Part shown: piece after piece, positions 8,223 to 16,584 of the stretch | Layout of the letters: each line of letters starts with the position of its first letter | How positions within the stretch are numbered: position 1 is the first letter of the stretch | Source: CAZBLK01 sp964492715 | GTDB taxonomy: Bacteria > Bacillota > Clostridia > Lachnospirales > WRBF01 | NCBI GenBank assembly: GCA_964492715.1 | Contig: CAZBLK010000003.1 | Location: 1-64,000, forward strand | Direction: 5' to 3' | DNA length: 64,000 bases | Position numbers and translations under genes: made by a program | The notes under the pieces: generated by a model | The model's input: only the letters and a program-made list of their open reading frames with translations | The model's database searches: none | Told to the model about the DNA's origin: nothing

Positions 8223-9563
8223 TTACGGTAATAACCCATTTTCCAACAAGTCAGTGTAATAATTTCCAGAAACAAACGCTTCCTGTGACAAAATTTCCGT
8301 TTGGAACTGTGCATTATGTAAAACACCTTCGATTGTCAGTTCCGACAAAGCCGCACGCATTTTGCGAATTGCTTCTTCACGTGTTTTTGCATGGACAATT
8401 AGCTTTCCTATTAGGCTGTCATAAAATGGAGGAATTTTGTAGCCATGGTAAACAGCCGAATCAAACCGCACCCAAGGGCCGCCAGGAACATGCAAAAGCG
8501 TAATTTCGCCGCATGAAGCACGGAAGTTATCATATGGATTTTCGGCATTAATTCTACATTCTATTGAATGTCCAACAAGCCGAATTTTTTCTTGCGTAAA
8601 GTCCAAAGGAATTGATGCGGCAATACGAATTTGCCATTTAACAAGGTCAATTCCTGTTACCATTTCTGTTACAGGGTGTTCTACTTGTAAACGAGTGTTC
8701 ATTTCCATAAAATAAAAGTCGCCGTTTTTATCAACCAAAAATTCAATTGTACCTGCATTTTTATAGTCAACGGCTTTTGCTGCCTTAATTGCCGCTTCAT
8801 AAAGCTTTACCCTAAGCTTGTTGTCTACAAATGTTGAAGGACTTTCTTCAATTAGCTTTTGGTTTTTGCGCTGAACGGAACATTCACGCTCGCCAAGGCA
8901 AATGACGTTTCCAAAACCGTCTGCCAAAACTTGAACTTCAATATGTTTTACAGGCTTTAAATATTTTTCAAGGTAAACACCGCCGTCACCAAACGCAGCA
9001 AAAGCTTCGCCCGAAGCCATGTTAAAAGCCGCTTCAAACTCGCTTTCGTTTTTTACAAGCCTAATACCACGTCCGCCGCCGCCAGCTTTTGCTTTTATCA
9101 AAAGAGGAAATCCGATTTTTCGTGCTTCTTCTAATGCTTCTTTTATGTCAAAAATTTGGTCACAGCCTGGAACTATAGGAACGCCTGCGTCACGCATTGT
9201 TTTGCGTGCGTTGTCTTTGTCGCCCATTTTTTCAATAATGTCAGACGAAGGGCCAATGAAGGCTATATTACATTTTTCGCATAGCTTTGCAAACGTTGCA
9301 TTTTCAGAAAGCAAGCCATACCCTGGGTGAATTGCTTCTGCTCCGCTTACAATTGTTGCCGAAATTAAAGCGTTCATGTTTAAATAGCTGTCTCCAACCG
9401 AGGCTTTGCCTATGCAAATGCTTTCCTCGGCAAGGCTAACATGAAGTGCATCTTTGTCGGCTTCCGAAAAAACGGCTACTGTTTGTATGCCCATTTCTTT
9501 GCATGCACGAATTATTCTAACGGCAATTTCGCCACGGTTTGCAACAAGAATTTTTGAAAACAA
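8223..9563 (-). CDS. accC: biotin carboxylase subunit of acetyl-CoA carboxylase
   Basis: A 446-residue ATP-grasp enzyme that carboxylates the biotin on AccB. The N-terminal 'ILVANRGEIAVRI' domain, the glycine-rich ATP lid 'AKAGGGGRGI' near 160, the metal-binding 'FMEMNTRLQVEHPVTE' and the C-terminal 'SLIGKLIVHA' segment are intact. Length is standard (about 450). The start is TTG with GGGAGG upstream, supported by alignment of the opening F-S-K-I-L-V. Confidence 0.96.
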   Translation of the reverse strand: MFSKILVANRGEIAVRIIRACKEMGIQTVAVFSEADKDALHVSLAEESICIGKASVGDSYLNMNALISATIVSGAEAIHPGYGLLSENATFAKLCEKCNIAFIGPSSDIIEKMGDKDNARKTMRDAGVPIVPGCDQIFDIKEALEEARKIGFPLLIKAKAGGGGRGIRLVKNESEFEAAFNMASGEAFAAFGDGGVYLEKYLKPVKHIEVQVLADGFGNVICLGERECSVQRKNQKLIEESPSTFVDNKLRVKLYEAAIKAAKAVDYKNAGTIEFLVDKNGDFYFMEMNTRLQVEHPVTEMVTGIDLVKWQIRIAASIPLDFTQEKIRLVGHSIECRINAENPYDNFRASCGEITLLHVPGGPWVRFDSAVYHGYKIPPFYDSLIGKLIVHAKTREEAIRKMRAALSELTIEGVLHNAQFQTEILSQEAFVSGNYYTDLLENGLLP

Positions 9564-9575
9564 GCTGAAACCTCC

Positions 9576-9983
9576 CTAAACAATGGCAACAGAAAATTCG
9601 CCAGTTACGCACACCGTGCCGTTTGCTTTTCCAACTCCTCTAAAAAAGCAGAAGCCAAACTTCTGTTTCACAAGTTCACATTCAAACGTTATTGTGTCGC
9701 CTACTAAAACTTTGTTTTTAAACTTAACTTTGTCAAGCCCAACGAAGTATGGTGTTTTGCCAGAAGTATTTTCTGAAATAAGGACACATGTTGATTGTGC
9801 CATCATTTCGCAAAGAATAACACCTGGCACGACAGGATTATTTGGAAAATGCCCTTGCAGAAAAAATTCGTCCCCACGGACTGTATATTTCCCAATGCTT
9901 TTTCCGTCCTCAACATATGCCTCATCTACTAAGAGCATTGGTTCACGGTGTGGAATTATTTGTTTTATTTGTTCTCTATCCAT
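9576..9983 (-). CDS. fabZ: 3-hydroxyacyl-ACP dehydratase FabZ
   Basis: A 135-residue hot-dog-fold enzyme that dehydrates 3-hydroxyacyl-ACP in the elongation cycle. The catalytic His45 in 'GHFPNNPVVPGV' and Glu59 in 'LCEMMAQ' are present. It starts 'IKQIIPHREPMLLVD', typical of FabZ rather than FabA. No FabA or FabM gene is present in this operon, so where unsaturated acyl chains are formed is not shown here. Confidence 0.95.
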   Translation of the reverse strand: MDREQIKQIIPHREPMLLVDEAYVEDGKSIGKYTVRGDEFFLQGHFPNNPVVPGVILCEMMAQSTCVLISENTSGKTPYFVGLDKVKFKNKVLVGDTITFECELVKQKFGFCFFRGVGKANGTVCVTGEFSVAIV

Positions 9984-9996
9984 AAGTCACCAATTG

Positions 9997-10422
9997 TTAT
10001 TTTAATTTAAAGAGTACCTGTGAATATTCAACTACATCTCCGTTTCCTACACAAACTTCTGCAATTTCGCCGTCACATTCCGACGTAATTTCATTCATAA
10101 GCTTCATAGCTTCAATTATACACAAAACGTCGCCCTTTTTTACATTGTCACCAACATTTACAAAAGGTTTTGCATCTGGGGTAGGGGAGGTGTAAAAAAC
10201 ACCAACCATTGGCGACTTTATTTCTGTATAACTATCAGTTGAAGTAACTTTTCTTTCGCATGAAGCAGTTGTTTCATGTACGAAAGGTGCTGAGGCTGTT
10301 TCAGCCCTTACATATAAATTTTTTTCTAGCCGAATTTTTGTTTCGCCTTCCCAAACTTCAACTGCTGTAAGCCCTTTTTCGTTTAATATGTCAGCTAAGC
10401 TTTCAATAAATTTAGTTTTCAT
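9997..10422 (-). CDS. accB: biotin carboxyl carrier protein
   Basis: A 141-residue BCCP. The N-terminal 35 residues form a helix-rich start, followed by a Ser/Thr-rich linker (about 40-65) and a C-terminal biotinyl domain with the modified Lys107 in 'EAMKLMNE'. A '[18 protein letters not shown]' thumb-type segment is also visible. Length is at the short end of the family. It lies between fabF and fabZ as in streptococci. Confidence 0.95.
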   Translation of the reverse strand: MKTKFIESLADILNEKGLTAVEVWEGETKIRLEKNLYVRAETASAPFVHETTASCERKVTSTDSYTEIKSPMVGVFYTSPTPDAKPFVNVGDNVKKGDVLCIIEAMKLMNEITSECDGEIAEVCVGNGDVVEYSQVLFKLK

Positions 10423-10427
10423 TTTTG

Positions 10428-11657
10428 TTAACTCCTTACAAGCTTAAAAGCTAGAACACTGTTATGCCCACCAAAACCGCATGAAATACTTAAACCCAAG
10501 TCGGCAGAGTAGGGCTGTGCTACATTTGGAACATAGTCAAGGTCGCATTCCTCGTCCTTTTCTTTGTAGCCAATTGTTGGCGGAACAATTTGTTCTCTAA
10601 GCGCAAGAATTGTTGCTATAGCTTCAACGCCGCCTGCCGCACCTAAGCAATGCCCTGTCATTGACTTTGTAGAGCTTACTTTAGCTTTGTACGCTTTTTC
10701 ACCCAAAGCTGTTTTTATTGCAAGAGTTTCTGTTTTGTCGTTTAAAGGCGTGCTTGTTCCGTGAGCGTTTATATAAATTTTGTCTGTCTCAATATTTGCT
10801 TCACTTAAAGCTTGCTTTATTGCATTTACTGCACCAAGCCCTTCTTCATGTGGTGCTGTAATATGAAAAGCATCACATGAGTTTCCATATCCGCAAACTT
10901 CTGCATAAATTTTTGCGCCACGGTTAACTGCATGTTCGTATTCTTCTAAAACCAAAATTGCTCCGCCTTCGCCTATAACAAAACCGTCACGGCGCTTGTC
11001 AAAAGGTGTTGATGAGTCGTTTGGTTCATTTCTTTGTGAAAGAGCCATGCAATTTGTGAAACCCGCTACGGAAAGCGGTGTAATTGCCGCCTCTGCTCCC
11101 CCTGCAATAATTGCATCGGCATAGCCGTGCCGTATTGCACGAGTTGCTTCGCCAATTGCATTGTTTGCCGTTGAGCAAGCTGTTACAACGGGCAAGCAAG
11201 CCCCCAACGCTTGATATTTTATAGCAATAGTTCCTGCCGCAATGTTACCAATCATCATAGGAATAAAAAACGGAGAAACTTTGCGAGGGCCGTTTTCATG
11301 TAGCTTTTTCGCCTCGTTTTCAAACGTAAGCATTCCGCCAATGCCAGACCCTACATATACGCCAAGCCTTTCAGGTGCAACATTCCCTGCAATTTCACTA
11401 TCCTTTACAGCTTCTGCTGCTGCGACCAAAGCATATTGTGTATATAAGTCACTTCTGCGAACTTCGTTTCTGTCTAAAAGCTCGTTTGCTTTAAAGTCTT
11501 TAACTTCTGCCGCAATTTTCACCTTAAAATCTGTTGTATCAAACCTTGTTATAAAGTCTATGCCGCATGTACCGCTTTTAATACTTTTCCAAAATGTACC
11601 CACGTCGTTACCTACAGGAGAAACGACGCCAAGCCCTGTTACAACAACCCTTTTCAT
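10428..11657 (-). CDS. fabF: beta-ketoacyl-ACP synthase II
   Basis: A 409-residue condensing enzyme that extends acyl-ACP with malonyl-ACP. The catalytic triad is visible: Cys161 in '[12 protein letters not shown]', His299 in '[11 protein letters not shown]' and His336 in '[11 protein letters not shown]'. Length is standard. It overlaps fabG by four bases (ATGA type), so the two are translationally coupled. Confidence 0.96.
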   Translation of the reverse strand: MKRVVVTGLGVVSPVGNDVGTFWKSIKSGTCGIDFITRFDTTDFKVKIAAEVKDFKANELLDRNEVRRSDLYTQYALVAAAEAVKDSEIAGNVAPERLGVYVGSGIGGMLTFENEAKKLHENGPRKVSPFFIPMMIGNIAAGTIAIKYQALGACLPVVTACSTANNAIGEATRAIRHGYADAIIAGGAEAAITPLSVAGFTNCMALSQRNEPNDSSTPFDKRRDGFVIGEGGAILVLEEYEHAVNRGAKIYAEVCGYGNSCDAFHITAPHEEGLGAVNAIKQALSEANIETDKIYINAHGTSTPLNDKTETLAIKTALGEKAYKAKVSSTKSMTGHCLGAAGGVEAIATILALREQIVPPTIGYKEKDEECDLDYVPNVAQPYSADLGLSISCGFGGHNSVLAFKLVRS

Positions 11658-12394
11658 ATTGCAAGCCCTCCGTCAATTCTAATTACTTCACCTGTAATGT
11701 AAGAAGCGCTGTCAGAAGCAAGAAACAAAACTAAATTAGCAACTTCAGAAGCAGAGCCCATGCGCTTTAAAGCCGTGCTGCTTAAAACTGTTTCCTTAAT
11801 ATTTTCTGAAAGCGAAGATGTCATGTCTGTTTCAATAAACCCTGGGGCAACGGCGTTTACTGTAACCCCACGTGCGCCAAGCTCTTTTGCTGTTGCTTTT
11901 GTAAGCCCAATAAGCCCAGCCTTTGCAGCCGAATAATTTGCTTGCCCAGCTATGCCGCAAATTCCAGAAACAGAAGTTATATTTACAATTCGTCCGTAGC
12001 GTTTTTTTATAAGGTGAGAGGTTACATGCTTTGTCATATTGAACGCACCTTTTAAATTTACGTCCAAAACGCTGTCAAAGTCTTGCTCCTTCATTGCCAT
12101 AATTAAGCCGTCTTTTGTAACGCCAGCGTTGTTTACGAGAATGTCAATTCCGCCAAATTCTTTAATTATGGAAGCAACAGTGCTTTTTGTTTCATCATGG
12201 CTTGCTACGTTACATTTGTAAGCCTCACACTTTACACCAAGAGCTATAACATTTTGTTTTGTTTCATTAGCAGCGCTCTCGTTTCCTGCATAAATAATTG
12301 CTATGTCTGCACCTGCTTTAGCAAAAGCTAAACATATTGCTGCGCCAATACCACGCCCGCCGCCTGTAACAACAGCCGTCCTACCGTTAAGCAT
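11654..12394 (-). CDS. fabG: 3-oxoacyl-ACP reductase
   Basis: A 246-residue short-chain dehydrogenase that reduces 3-oxoacyl-ACP with NADPH. The cofactor motif 'TGGGRGIG' (10-17), 'NNAG' (88-91), and catalytic Ser141, Tyr154 and Lys158 ('NYSAAKAG') are present. The C-terminus ends in the typical 'ITGEVIRIDGG'. It overlaps fabD by eight bases. Confidence 0.96.
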   Translation of the reverse strand: MLNGRTAVVTGGGRGIGAAICLAFAKAGADIAIIYAGNESAANETKQNVIALGVKCEAYKCNVASHDETKSTVASIIKEFGGIDILVNNAGVTKDGLIMAMKEQDFDSVLDVNLKGAFNMTKHVTSHLIKKRYGRIVNITSVSGICGIAGQANYSAAKAGLIGLTKATAKELGARGVTVNAVAPGFIETDMTSSLSENIKETVLSSTALKRMGSASEVANLVLFLASDSASYITGEVIRIDGGLAI

Positions 12395-13298
12395 TTAGAA
12401 CCTCCAATGTATCAAATAAGCTTTGTTTATTTTCTACATTTAACACACAAGCTTCTGGTAAAGTTTTTTTAATAAGACCACTTAAAACTTTGCCAGCACC
12501 AACTTCAATAAACACGCTTGCACCATCACGAGCCATGTTTTCAATAGTAGTTTGCCATAAAACAGGGCTTGCTACTTGCTTGTAAATTAAAGAATTATCG
12601 TTGTTATATATTTGTGCTGTTACGTTTGAGTAAATTGGAATTTTTGCTTCATTAATTTGGACACCTTGCAAATAATCTTTTAGCTTGTCAGAAGCTTCCT
12701 GCATCAAAGGGCTGTGAAAAGCGCCGCTTACTTTGAGGGGAACAGCCATTCCCCCATGTTCTTTTACAAGTGCATTTGCTTTTAAAATGTATTCGGTTTT
12801 TCCTGCAATAACTGTTTGTTTAGGGCAGTTATAGTTTACAGTATAAACACCAGCTTCTTTGCAAATTTCCTCAACAGCACACGCCTCAAGCTTCATAACT
12901 GCGGACATGCTTCCGATTTCCTGCAAAGCACACTGCTGCATAAACTCTGCACGTTTACAAACAAGCTTAAAAGCGTCTTCATAAGACAGTTTACCAGAAA
13001 AAGCAAGTGCCGCAACTTCGCCAAGTGAAAAGCCAGCAGTTATATGTACGGCTACACCATTTTCTTTTAAAGCTTCTGCGGCGGCAAGGGAAACAGTAAA
13101 CAAGCAAGGTTGAGCGTTTATAGTTTGGGTTAATTCTTCTAAAGAACTATTAAAACACTGTTCGCTTGTGTTAGCACGAATACTGTCAGCCATTTTAAAA
13201 ACTGCTCTTGCCGCTTCAGAATTTTCGTAAAGCTCTTTTCCCATGCCTGCATACTGTGCGCCTTGCCCAGAAAAAACTAAAGCAACTACTTTGCCCAT
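12387..13298 (-). CDS. fabD: malonyl-CoA:ACP transacylase
   Basis: A 303-residue acyltransferase that loads malonyl groups onto ACP. 'VFSGQGAQ' opens the protein; Ser91 in 'GFSLGE' and His195 in 'SGAFHSPLM' form the active site, with Gln-11-type oxyanion residue in GQGAQ. Length is normal. It overlaps fabK by 13 bases. Confidence 0.95.
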   Translation of the reverse strand: MGKVVALVFSGQGAQYAGMGKELYENSEAARAVFKMADSIRANTSEQCFNSSLEELTQTINAQPCLFTVSLAAAEALKENGVAVHITAGFSLGEVAALAFSGKLSYEDAFKLVCKRAEFMQQCALQEIGSMSAVMKLEACAVEEICKEAGVYTVNYNCPKQTVIAGKTEYILKANALVKEHGGMAVPLKVSGAFHSPLMQEASDKLKDYLQGVQINEAKIPIYSNVTAQIYNNDNSLIYKQVASPVLWQTTIENMARDGASVFIEVGAGKVLSGLIKKTLPEACVLNVENKQSLFDTLEVLNA

Positions 13299-14233
13299 TG
13301 AGTAGCACCTCTCAACACTTCGTCAGCATGGCTAAACATTTCATCTATAATTTCTTTACACGTTTGCTCTTTTTTAACAAAAGCTGCCGCTTGCCCGGCT
13401 AGGAAAGAGCCTTTTTGTGTATCACCCTCAACAGCCGCAAGCCGCAAAGCACCGACGCCAAACGCTTCCAGTTCCTCATTTGAAACCGAACTGTCATATT
13501 CCATTTTAAGAAATTCTTTTGTAAACGGGCTTTTTATAGCACGAACCGGGTGACCAAGTCGCTTTCCGGTTGTCATAGTGTCAATGTCTTTTGCTTTAAT
13601 TACTTTGTCTTTGTAATTTTGATGAATGGTACATTCTTTAGCCGCCAAAAAACGTGTTCCAACTTGAACTCCGCAAGCACCAAGCATAAATGCCGCTGCT
13701 ATTCCTCTGCCGTCGGCAATTCCTCCAGCGGCAATTACAGGCACGTCTACTGCGTCACAAACTTGCGGAACAAGTACCATTGTAGTTAAGTCACCTACAT
13801 GGCCGCCGCTTTCGCCGCCTTCTGCAATTACGGCACAAGCACCAGAGCGCACAACCATTTTTGCAATGCTAACAGACGGAACGACAGGAATAACTTTTAT
13901 TCCGTTTTCTATCCAGCTTTTAATATACTTTGCTGGAAGCCCGGCCCCAGTTGTTACAACTTTTACACCTGTGTCTATAACGAGTTGTGCAATGTCGTCT
14001 GCGTACGGGCTCATTAACATTATGTTAACGCCGAAAGGCTTGTCTGTCAGCTTTTTTGCCTTTTCAATTTCACCACGCACATAATCAGCAGGGGCATTTG
14101 CGGCTGCAATCAAGCCAAGCCCCCCTGCGTTTGAAACTGCACTAGCAAGCGAAGCGTTAGAAACCCACGCCATGCCGCCTTGAAAAATTGGATATTCTAT
14201 TCCGATTAAATCGCAAATTTTTGTTTTAACCAT
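13286..14233 (-). CDS. fabK: FMN-dependent enoyl-ACP reductase FabK
   Basis: A 315-residue TIM-barrel flavoenzyme of the nitronate monooxygenase/FabK group, doing the last reduction of the elongation cycle with NAD(P)H. 'GIEYPIFQGGMAWVS', 'EGGESGGHVG' and 'AAGGIADGRG' mark the FMN and phosphate-binding loops. Its place between acpP and fabD, and the absence of a FabI-like reductase in the operon, support FabK over a nitronate monooxygenase. It overlaps acpP by eight bases. Confidence 0.94.
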   Translation of the reverse strand: MVKTKICDLIGIEYPIFQGGMAWVSNASLASAVSNAGGLGLIAAANAPADYVRGEIEKAKKLTDKPFGVNIMLMSPYADDIAQLVIDTGVKVVTTGAGLPAKYIKSWIENGIKVIPVVPSVSIAKMVVRSGACAVIAEGGESGGHVGDLTTMVLVPQVCDAVDVPVIAAGGIADGRGIAAAFMLGACGVQVGTRFLAAKECTIHQNYKDKVIKAKDIDTMTTGKRLGHPVRAIKSPFTKEFLKMEYDSSVSNEELEAFGVGALRLAAVEGDTQKGSFLAGQAAAFVKKEQTCKEIIDEMFSHADEVLRGATQWAK

Positions 14234-14453
14234 TGTTCTTCAACTCGTCAATCAAGTTAACTACATCAGCAACTGTTTTAAGCTTTTCGTTCATTTCAAT
14301 TGTTACATCAAATTCTTCTTCAAGCTTCATAATAAGCTCTACAGTGTCAAGAGAGTCAAGCCCAAGCTGTTCCCAAGTTGTTTCCATTTTAATTGTGCTT
14401 ACGTCTGTTTCCAAGCTGTCTGCAAGAATTGCTGCAATTTTTTCAAAAGTCAT
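14226..14453 (-). CDS. acpP: acyl carrier protein
   Basis: A 75-residue ACP that carries the growing acyl chain on 4'-phosphopantetheine. The modified Ser34 sits in 'LGLDSLDTVEL'. The protein is acidic and helical as expected. The start is ATG 14453, since GGAGG lies just upstream; a longer reading from an upstream TTG would use that ribosome site as coding sequence. Confidence 0.96.
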   Translation of the reverse strand: MTFEKIAAILADSLETDVSTIKMETTWEQLGLDSLDTVELIMKLEEEFDVTIEMNEKLKTVADVVNLIDELKNNG

Positions 14454-14475
14454 GTTAAATTCCTCCAAATTATTT

Positions 14476-15423
14476 TTATATTTTTACAACGCAAGCACCC
14501 GAAGTTAAGCCTCCGCCAAATGCCGCAAAAACAACAGTGTCACCTTTTTTAATGCTTCCATCACGCATGAGGTTATCAAGCACTAATGGAATTGTAACGC
14601 TTGACATGTTTCCAATGTCTTGGATTTGACAAGCAATTTTTTCTGTACCGAGCTTTTGTTTTGCTGTTTCAATAATTCTTATGTTTGCTTGATGCGGAAC
14701 AACCATATCAACTTCGTCAATTGTAAGCCCTGCATCTTTCAAAACATCTTTTATGTCGTTTACCATTGCATTAACGGCAAACTTGAAAACTTCTTGACCA
14801 TTCATGTAAAAAAGGCTTGTGTCAAACGCTTTTTTTGCAAACGGGCTAGTTCCAGACGAAATGCCAATTTTTAAAACATCTGCATTTCCAGAAGAAGTAA
14901 GCTTGCAAGCAAGCATTCCGTCGCCATTTTTTAAAACGCAAGCTGCTGCGCCATCACCAAACAAAACGCAAGAAGCTCTGTCTGTCCAGTCGGTATGCCT
15001 TGTCATTTCTTCGGCACATACAAAAAGTATATGTTCGGCTTTTCCGGATTTGAACATAGAATCTGCTAAATCTAAGCCATAAATAAACCCAGAGCAAGCA
15101 GCGTTTATGTCAAGCGCAGGACATTTTGCGCCTAAAGCTGCTTGCAAAAGGCATGAGAGTGACGGAGTTTTATAATCGCCTTCAACTGTTGAAACAATGA
15201 TGTAATCAAGCGAAGTAGGGGAGAGCCCAGCTGCTTCAAGTGCTCTTTTTGAAGCTTCTGTTACAAGGTCTGTCATTGTTTCGTTGGTGCAAATGTGGCG
15301 TTCTTTTATGCCTGTCCTTGAAGTAATCCATTCATCAGACGTTTCTACCATTTCACTAAGCTTTTCGTTTGTAAGCACATATTCGGGCAGGCTTGAGCCT
15401 GTACCAATGATATTAAAGCTCAT
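14476..15423 (-). CDS. fabH: beta-ketoacyl-ACP synthase III
   Basis: A 315-residue initiating condensing enzyme joining acetyl-CoA (or a branched acyl-CoA) to malonyl-ACP. The triad Cys110 ('NAACSGF'), His244 ('VPHQAN') and Asn272 ('IGNMSS') is intact. Primer preference cannot be judged reliably. It overlaps fabT by four bases. Confidence 0.96.
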   Translation of the reverse strand: MSFNIIGTGSSLPEYVLTNEKLSEMVETSDEWITSRTGIKERHICTNETMTDLVTEASKRALEAAGLSPTSLDYIIVSTVEGDYKTPSLSCLLQAALGAKCPALDINAACSGFIYGLDLADSMFKSGKAEHILFVCAEEMTRHTDWTDRASCVLFGDGAAACVLKNGDGMLACKLTSSGNADVLKIGISSGTSPFAKKAFDTSLFYMNGQEVFKFAVNAMVNDIKDVLKDAGLTIDEVDMVVPHQANIRIIETAKQKLGTEKIACQIQDIGNMSSVTIPLVLDNLMRDGSIKKGDTVVFAAFGGGLTSGACVVKI

Positions 15424-15890
15424 AATTTATTCCTTTCATAAAGCCCAATTTTTTGCTTAAAAAAGTTGTTCAACTTATCTACACCTTTAAGCATAACCGC
15501 TTGTTCTTCTTCTGTTAAAAATGCCGCAACTTCTTCAACCATTTTCATGTGAAAGAAATAATGCTGTCTGTAAGCTTTAACGCCTTCTTTTGTAAGAGAA
15601 ACAATTACAGAACGCCCGTCGCTTTGGCACTTTTGCTTTTCAACCATTCCTTTTTCCACAAGCTTTTTTATACCAACAGTAACTGTAGCAAGAGTAATGC
15701 TAAGCTCTTGGGCAATTTCGGAAATTGTTCTCCTATAGTTTTCACCGTTTCCAACTGCTTCAATCAAATGGAACTCACAAATTGATAAATTATATTTTGA
15801 ATGAGTATTAATCGTTTGTTCCTCGACTTTTAAAATGGAACGAAAGGTGTCAACAATAAGCTCGTTAAACCTTACGGTGAATTCATTCAC
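15420..15890 (-). CDS. fabT: MarR-family regulator of fatty acid synthesis (FabT-like)
   Basis: A 156-residue winged-helix regulator, first gene of the fab operon. The HTH lies at about 52-75 ('YRRTISEIAQELSITLATVTVGIKKL') followed by the wing 'QKCQSDGRSVIVSLTKEG'. In streptococci FabT uses acyl-ACP as co-repressor for exactly this gene set and order, so autoregulation of the operon is the natural inference. The start is GTG, nine bases after GGGGG. A palindrome overlapping its promoter (15944-15968) is the likely operator. Confidence 0.9.
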   Translation of the reverse strand: MNEFTVRFNELIVDTFRSILKVEEQTINTHSKYNLSICEFHLIEAVGNGENYRRTISEIAQELSITLATVTVGIKKLVEKGMVEKQKCQSDGRSVIVSLTKEGVKAYRQHYFFHMKMVEEVAAFLTEEEQAVMLKGVDKLNNFFKQKIGLYERNKL

Positions 15891-15929
15891 AGCGTTATAC
15901 CCCCATATTTTGTAAAATATTTCTTTTAT

Positions 15930-15959
15930 ATTATAGAGCTACATTAATTAGTTTGTCAA
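15930..15959 (-). promoter_or_regulatory. sigma-A promoter of the fab operon
   Basis: On the minus strand a consensus TTGACA (15959-15954) is separated by 18 bases from a consensus TATAAT (15935-15930). It lies about 40 bases before the fabT start codon. Confidence 0.85.
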
Positions 15960-15968
15960 GCTAATTAA
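15944..15968. promoter_or_regulatory. probable FabT operator
   Basis: A 25-bp palindrome with arms TTAATTAG and CTAATTAA; counting the centre, 11 of 12 bases in each half match (TTAATTAGyTTG around one central base). It spans the -35 box of the fab promoter, so binding would block polymerase. The core TTTG...CAAA resembles known FabT sites. Confidence 0.75.
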
Positions 15969-16047
15969 AAAACATTATTTAGACATTAATTTTCAATTGT
16001 GACATTTGCATTTTTCACAATATTTTATTTGTACTATATTGTATCAA

Positions 16048-16076
16048 TTGACAAAACACAGCCAATATACTATGCT
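16048..16076 (+). promoter_or_regulatory. sigma-A promoter of the ferredoxin-AOR operon
   Basis: Consensus TTGACA (16048-16053), a 17-base spacer and TATGCT (16071-16076) lie about 85 bases before the ferredoxin start. The 271-base gap from fabT contains only this and the fab control region. Confidence 0.75.
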
Positions 16077-16161
16077 ATTAATATTAATATGTAGATATAA
16101 TAGGAAATAATTTTTAACATAACTTAACAATGAACCATGCACATATCAAGAGGGGGATTTT

Positions 16162-16542
16162 ATGTTGGTAAAGAGGTTAGCACATGATGACGAAAAATGT
16201 ACAAAATGTCATTTGTGTGAAAAAGCTTGCTCACAAGCTTTCTTTAAAGATGATGCTCTTGAAAAGTCAAGAATATCTATCGAAGAAAACAGCATTAACG
16301 TGTGCAACCAATGCGGCGAATGTATTGACGTTTGCAACGAAATGGCTTTGTATAGAAACAGCTCAGGTGTAGTAATGCTTGATTCAAAAAAATGTGTTGG
16401 GTGTTTAATGTGTGTTGGATTTTGCCCAAGTCTTTCTTTACGGCTTCCCGAAGGCTTTTTAAAGCCGTTTAAGTGTACAGCTTGCGGCATTTGCGTTAAG
16501 GAATGCCCAGAGAAAGTGTTAACTATTGAGTGTAATAATTAA
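16162..16542 (+). CDS. polyferredoxin-type 4Fe-4S protein, partner of AOR
   Basis: A 126-residue iron-sulfur protein with four CxxCxxCxxxC blocks: CTKCHLCEKAC, CNQCGECIDVC, CVGCLMCVGFC and CTACGICVKEC, enough ligands for four [4Fe-4S] clusters. It resembles the electron-transfer subunits found beside AOR-family enzymes such as E. coli YdhY with YdhV. It is cytosolic with no export signal. It lies 42 bases upstream of the oxidoreductase gene under a common promoter, so it probably passes electrons to or from that enzyme. The start has a GAGGGGG site. Confidence 0.85.
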   Translation: MLVKRLAHDDEKCTKCHLCEKACSQAFFKDDALEKSRISIEENSINVCNQCGECIDVCNEMALYRNSSGVVMLDSKKCVGCLMCVGFCPSLSLRLPEGFLKPFKCTACGICVKECPEKVLTIECNN

Positions 16543-16584
16543 TGAAGTAAAAGACATTCATCTGTAATTTTAGGGAGGATTATC

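Noticed and set aside
9583..10005. 140-codon frame opposite fabZ
   Set aside because: It is an antisense shadow of fabZ within a continuous minus-strand operon.
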